A stretch of DNA of 64,000 nucleotides from Archangium violaceum Cb vi76. GTDB lineage: Bacteria; Myxococcota; Myxococcia; Myxococcales; Myxococcaceae. The notes beneath the pieces are model-generated. The model searched no databases. It worked only from the letters and a program-made list of their open reading frames with translations, and was not told the origin of the DNA. Shown piece by piece: positions 60,574 through 64,000 of this stretch (the stretch's first letter is position 1; each line of letters begins with the position of its first letter). The DNA is taken from positions 62,005-126,004 of the forward strand of contig NZ_JPMI01000080.1 of NCBI RefSeq assembly GCF_000733295.1, read 5' to 3'. The position numbers were made by a program, and so were the translations under genes.

Positions 60574-61740
60574 ATGGAGCTACTTCGCTCGTTCTTCATG
60601 GAGGACTACCTCGAGGGCTCGCGCTTCACCGCGCGCTACAACCTCGGCGAGTCCGGTGGCAGGCCCCGCACGGTGGGGGAGCTGCTCACCGGCTCCGGCG
60701 TCGGCCCCCAGCAGGCCATGGACACGTTCCTCTCCACCCTGCTGCGCGACAGCCCCAACTGGGGCCGCGCCGACTTGAGGGAGCTCGTGGCCGCCATGCA
60801 CCCCGGTGCCACGCGCGACAACGTCCTCATCACCACCGGCACCAGCGAGGCCCTGTTCCTCCTCTTCCGGCAGCTCCGCCCGCGCAAGGTGGCCCTCGCC
60901 TGGCCCGCCTTCCAGCTCCTCTACGAGCTGCCCATGCAGCAGGGCGCGGAGATCGTCCGGCTCCCCGTGCGCTGGGACTCGCGCGGCGTGCCCTCCGTCG
61001 ACACCGGCGAGTGGCTCGCCCGGCTCGAGAGCGAGCGCCCGGACGTCGTCGTCATCAACAACCCGCACAACCCCAGCGGGCTGGTGCTCTCCCCGGAATC
61101 GTTGGAGCGCGTCTCCCGGTGGGTGGAGAAGTCCGGCGCCACGCTCGTCGGTGACGAGCACTACCGTTTCCTCTCCTCCGAATCCGAGACCCTGGGCGCC
61201 ACGGTGTACCGCCCGGGCATGCGCTCCTTCGTCACCGGCTCCTTCATCAAGTGTCTGGGCTGTCCGGGCCTGCGCATCGGCTGGTGCGTGGGCGACACGG
61301 CCATGCTGGCGCGCATGCAGAACGAGAAGAACTACACCACGCACACCGTGAACCCGGTGGCCGAGTGGATCTCCCACGAGGTGCTCAAGGAGCTCCGCAG
61401 CCCCGCCCTCACCGAGGCGCGTGAGGACTGGCGGCGAAACCGGCGCACCCTGGCCGCCTTCCTGGAGCGCTCCCAGGGCGTCTACGGCGTGGCGCCGGCC
61501 GGAGGCCTCGTCACCAGCATCGGCGTGCGCGGCGTGGCCAGCACCCGGGAGTTCGAGGCGAAGCTCCAGGCGCTCGGGGCGGCCGGGGTGTTCGTCCTGC
61601 CGCTCAGTGCCATGGAGTACGGCGAGCCCTCGGGCTCCCACCCGCTGGAGCGGGGCCATGGCTTCCGCCTGGGCCTGGGCATCGCTCCGGAGCTCTTCCC
61701 GGAGGCCCTGGAGACGCTCGAGCGCGTCACCCGCGGCTGA
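60574..61740 (+). CDS. PLP-dependent aminotransferase class I/II
   Basis: This 388-residue enzyme has VVVINNPHNPSGLVLSPESLERVS, the PLP lysine Lys226 in SFIKCLGCPGLRIGW and VPAGGLVTSI-type end blocks (APAGGLVTSIG). Related enzymes include capreomycidine synthase-type and histidinol-phosphate-type aminotransferases; the substrate is not readable. It follows the methyltransferase by 8 bases, with GAGGA upstream. Last gene of the operon. Confidence 0.87.
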   Translation: MELLRSFFMEDYLEGSRFTARYNLGESGGRPRTVGELLTGSGVGPQQAMDTFLSTLLRDSPNWGRADLRELVAAMHPGATRDNVLITTGTSEALFLLFRQLRPRKVALAWPAFQLLYELPMQQGAEIVRLPVRWDSRGVPSVDTGEWLARLESERPDVVVINNPHNPSGLVLSPESLERVSRWVEKSGATLVGDEHYRFLSSESETLGATVYRPGMRSFVTGSFIKCLGCPGLRIGWCVGDTAMLARMQNEKNYTTHTVNPVAEWISHEVLKELRSPALTEAREDWRRNRRTLAAFLERSQGVYGVAPAGGLVTSIGVRGVASTREFEAKLQALGAAGVFVLPLSAMEYGEPSGSHPLERGHGFRLGLGIAPELFPEALETLERVTRG

Positions 61741-61747
61741 GCGCTGT

Positions 61748-62719
61748 TTACAGCAGCGCGGTGAAGGCGTGCGGGCGGTCCGAGTACTCCGGATCCTTCA
61801 TGAGGATCTCGTGCACGTGGGGCTGACGCGTGGTGGGCACCGCCGGGAAGAGGTGGTGCACCAGGTGGAACTGGTCGTTGCGCGGGAAGATGATCCGGTT
61901 GAGCAGGCCCCAGCGGAAGATGTGATTGCGCGTGCGGTAGAACTCGTCCTGCTCGCCGATGATGCCGGCGTGGTCCACCGCGTCCGACCAGTAGCGGACC
62001 ACCTGGTAGGCCACGAAGTAGGGCACCAGGTAGAAGAGCAGGAAGGCCTTCCAGCCCAGCCCCCACTGCGCCAGCGCGAGCAGCCCGCCGTAGAAGGCCC
62101 ACCGGCCCAGCGTCACCAGCCACGGATCCGTGCCGCTCCACAGCACCGGGCGCACGAAGGTGGTCAGGTGGCCGAGCAGCAGCGGCCGCAGCAGATGGCG
62201 CCGCGCGAAGTCGTCCGTGGGCTCGGCGAACCCGAGCTTGCGGCGGCTCAGGAAGTCCAGATCCTTCTCCGGGTGGCCCAGGTGCTGGTGGTGCGAGAAG
62301 TGCTCGCGCGTGTACGGCTCCAGCGCCGTCATGTCGATGATGGCCAGCACGTGCCCGAAGATGCGGTTCATCTTCTTGCCCCGCACGAACATGCCGTGAC
62401 TGGCCTCGTGCAGCATGTTGCCGAGCGCGCGGAACCGGGTGGCGATCCAGAAGGCCACCAGGGGGTAGAGCAGCCAGCCCACCACGGGACTGGACTCCAG
62501 GAGCGCCTGCGCCGCGAACGCCGCGCCCACCCCGAGCCCGATGTGGAACGCCATGTGCCCGATCCCCTCGGCCGTCGAGTGGGAGTGGTTGTTCATCGGC
62601 GCCACTTCCCGGGCGTACTTCGTCTTCAGCCGCATCGCCACCGAGCCGGCGCGCTCACTCACGGGCGGCCTTGGAACATCGCTCGTGGGAGGGGGGCTGA
62701 TCAGTGTCGCAGGGACCAT
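61748..62719 (-). CDS. Membrane fatty acid desaturase/hydroxylase
   Basis: This 323-residue integral membrane di-iron enzyme has three histidine boxes: HEASH (104-108), HFSHHQH (140-146) and HLVHH (285-289). It has about four hydrophobic segments, and a HPEKDLDFL after the second box. It should desaturate or hydroxylate an acyl chain. GGAAGG lies just before the ATG at 62719. It faces the last gene of the cluster with stop codons 7 bases apart, so it may belong to the same pathway but with its own promoter. Confidence 0.9.
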   Translation of the reverse strand: MVPATLISPPPTSDVPRPPVSERAGSVAMRLKTKYAREVAPMNNHSHSTAEGIGHMAFHIGLGVGAAFAAQALLESSPVVGWLLYPLVAFWIATRFRALGNMLHEASHGMFVRGKKMNRIFGHVLAIIDMTALEPYTREHFSHHQHLGHPEKDLDFLSRRKLGFAEPTDDFARRHLLRPLLLGHLTTFVRPVLWSGTDPWLVTLGRWAFYGGLLALAQWGLGWKAFLLFYLVPYFVAYQVVRYWSDAVDHAGIIGEQDEFYRTRNHIFRWGLLNRIIFPRNDQFHLVHHLFPAVPTTRQPHVHEILMKDPEYSDRPHAFTALL

Positions 62720-62828
62720 GAGACCTTCCGGAGGGACGAAAAAATTGTAATCCCAGCTTAAACCGAGCGCCGTCCGGTGGGCAAGCGAGCGCCCGGACAA
62801 ACCCGTACGAAGGGTGAAGGGGAGGGGA

Positions 62829-64000
62829 TCAGCCCCGGTGCCGCTCGGCCACGCGGTAGAGCTGGGTGAGCGAGGCGTCCAGCAGGGACTGGCAGGAGCG
62901 CATGTAGCGCCAGGCCCGGGCGAAGGGGAACCAGACGCGCCCGCCCACGAGCACCTGGGTCTCCTCGAGCCTCTGGCGCGGTATCCACCGGCCACCCAGG
63001 TGGCGGATCAGGATCTGGCCCAGGTACGCACCGATCGCGGGTACCGCATGTGCGTCGATGTGCTCCCGCTCGAAGACCCGCGGGAAGCTCTCGTGCCAGA
63101 ACTGGTAGTCCACGTCGGTGAGGGACTCGGGCGTGGCCTTGAAGACGGAGGGCACCTTCGTGTGCAGCAGCGCCACGAGGAGCTCGGCGAGGTAGCTGTA
63201 GTGCTCGAGCTCGCGTTGGGGGTCCGCGACGTCCGGAGGCAGGGCGGCGTCGGCGGGGCGCCACTCCTCGGGCTCGGGTGGCTCGAAGGCGTTGAGCTCG
63301 GCGATTTTGCGCTGGCGCTCGTGGATGGCCACGTCGTCCACCACGCGCGAGAGGAGCGGGGCCACGTCCGGGTGGAAGCGGGGCTCCACGGGCGCGAGTG
63401 TGGCACTGCGCTCGCGCAGGGTGCGCAGCACGGTGGCGAAGTCGAGGTCGGGCCGGAGGTGGCAGTACGCACGGGCCTGGGCGAGGCGGGCCTCGTCGCT
63501 GGCGAAGTCCGCGGCGGTGGGCCACGTCACCAGGAGGACGCAACCGTTGGGGAGCTCCTCCACCCGCCAGGCTGGCGTGGACAGCATGCGCTCGCGGCCC
63601 ACGGCCTCCACCAGCTTCGGGCCGAAGACGTTGAGCCAGAAGAGCTCGTAGAGCTTGTCGAACCCGTCCCGGATGGAGGTCTGCATGTCGCGGCCGAAGA
63701 GGGGGGAGTCGGCCAATCCCAAGTCAGCGAGACTGTGGGCAGCTGCATGCGTGACGGGGTAGTGGGAGGCCCAGGCTCGCACCATCTCCACGAAATCGAG
63801 ACAGCGCTTCGCGTCCGCGAACAAGGAGAGCGGTTGTACGCTGATCGAAACGCCCAGTTCGGGTGGAGAAGGCGGGAACGGGAGCCGGAGAGTCATGTCC
63901 AACGCGGGCCACTTCGTCCGGTAGAGCCCAAGGGACGCGCCAGTTCCGTTGCGCTCCTCTTCTTCCGCCTTCCAGAAAGAAGAGCGAGTGTACTTGCGGC
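62829..64000 (-). CDS. Immunity protein paralogue (partial, 5' end outside the window)
   Basis: The frame is open to the window edge. Residues encoded near 63900-63990, ending in LGLYRTKWPALDMTL, align with residues of the 41430-42770 protein, so the true start lies beyond 64000; an apparent TTG start near 63902 is not real. The rest matches that protein along its length, with DGFDKLYELFWLNVFGPKLVE, LLVTWPTAADFAS, ESLTDVDYQFW and HLGGRWIPRQRLEE. DNA is identical over 44 bases (63488-63531 against 42066-42109, inverted). A partner toxin gene would be expected just outside the window. Function by homology to the immunity gene. Confidence 0.78.
   Translation of the reverse strand, partial: RKYTRSSFWKAEEEERNGTGASLGLYRTKWPALDMTLRLPFPPSPPELGVSISVQPLSLFADAKRCLDFVEMVRAWASHYPVTHAAAHSLADLGLADSPLFGRDMQTSIRDGFDKLYELFWLNVFGPKLVEAVGRERMLSTPAWRVEELPNGCVLLVTWPTAADFASDEARLAQARAYCHLRPDLDFATVLRTLRERSATLAPVEPRFHPDVAPLLSRVVDDVAIHERQRKIAELNAFEPPEPEEWRPADAALPPDVADPQRELEHYSYLAELLVALLHTKVPSVFKATPESLTDVDYQFWHESFPRVFEREHIDAHAVPAIGAYLGQILIRHLGGRWIPRQRLEETQVLVGGRVWFPFARAWRYMRSCQSLLDASLTQLYRVAERHRG

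Noticed and set aside
62829-63902. Complete 357-codon gene starting at a TTG near 63902
   Set aside because: The frame stays open to the window edge and the extra residues align with the paralogue, so the gene is longer and cut by the window.

Overview
The window is very GC-rich DNA with densely packed genes on both strands. It reads as a chromosomal segment of a myxobacterium, most likely of the Cystobacterineae (Archangium/Cystobacter/Myxococcus relatives). The evidence is a myxobacterial DUF2378 paralogue, SitA-like lipoprotein toxins with immunity genes, many lipoproteins, a sigma-54 activator and BON-domain proteins. Taxonomy is inferred from gene content only. No tRNA, rRNA, CRISPR array, transposase or prophage block was seen, and no gene-free stretch exceeds 300 bases.

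Layout. 0-3.2 kb: the end of an M13 peptidase, a prolyl oligopeptidase lipoprotein and a small lipoprotein. 3.3-7.6 kb: a peroxide-defence locus (dps, ahpD, ahpC) divergent from a GAF/AAA+ sigma-54 activator; a near-consensus -24/-12 promoter lies in front of ahpC and a palindrome cluster lies further upstream. 7.6-17.3 kb: a GNAT protein, a lytic transglycosylase, an AAA ATPase, a SpoIIIAA/R3H-like ATPase and two BON-domain proteins. 17.4-23.3 kb: an acyl-CoA ligase, DUF2378, a pair of sugar epimerases and an unknown protein. 23.4-24.8 kb: a lower-GC cassette with a SitA-like lipoprotein that lacks a toxin domain, plus a duplicated-domain partner. 24.9-34 kb: mainly exported proteins (DUF2807, phosphoesterase, trypsin-like protease, nuclease-like lipoprotein) and membrane proteins.

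34-38.9 kb: a two-subunit molybdenum hydroxylase (XdhAB) and a heme oxygenase operon behind a Fur-box-like site. 39.1-42.8 kb: a lipoprotein toxin with a PD-(D/E)xK-like C-terminus, overlapped by its immunity gene. 42.8-51.1 kb: a ThrE-type exporter, a DUF4258/MqsA-like toxin-antitoxin pair, an envelope-stress trio (DUF3618, Holin-X, hypothetical), an RsuA-type pseudouridine synthase, a class IV aminotransferase, Rnk and RBBP9. 51.3-62.7 kb: a nine-gene, one-strand operon plus a facing desaturase gene (FAD monooxygenase, cupin/JmjC oxygenase, glycosyltransferase, three-gene ABC exporter, cysteine desulfurase, methyltransferase, aminotransferase). It looks like a small-molecule pathway without PKS or NRPS genes. 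62.8-64.0 kb: a second copy of the immunity gene, inverted and cut by the window edge.

The strongest candidates for something undescribed are the 51.3-62.7 kb cluster, the inferred sigma-54 control of ahpCD, and the three toxin/immunity loci. Functions are read from motifs and remembered family features; no database search was run.
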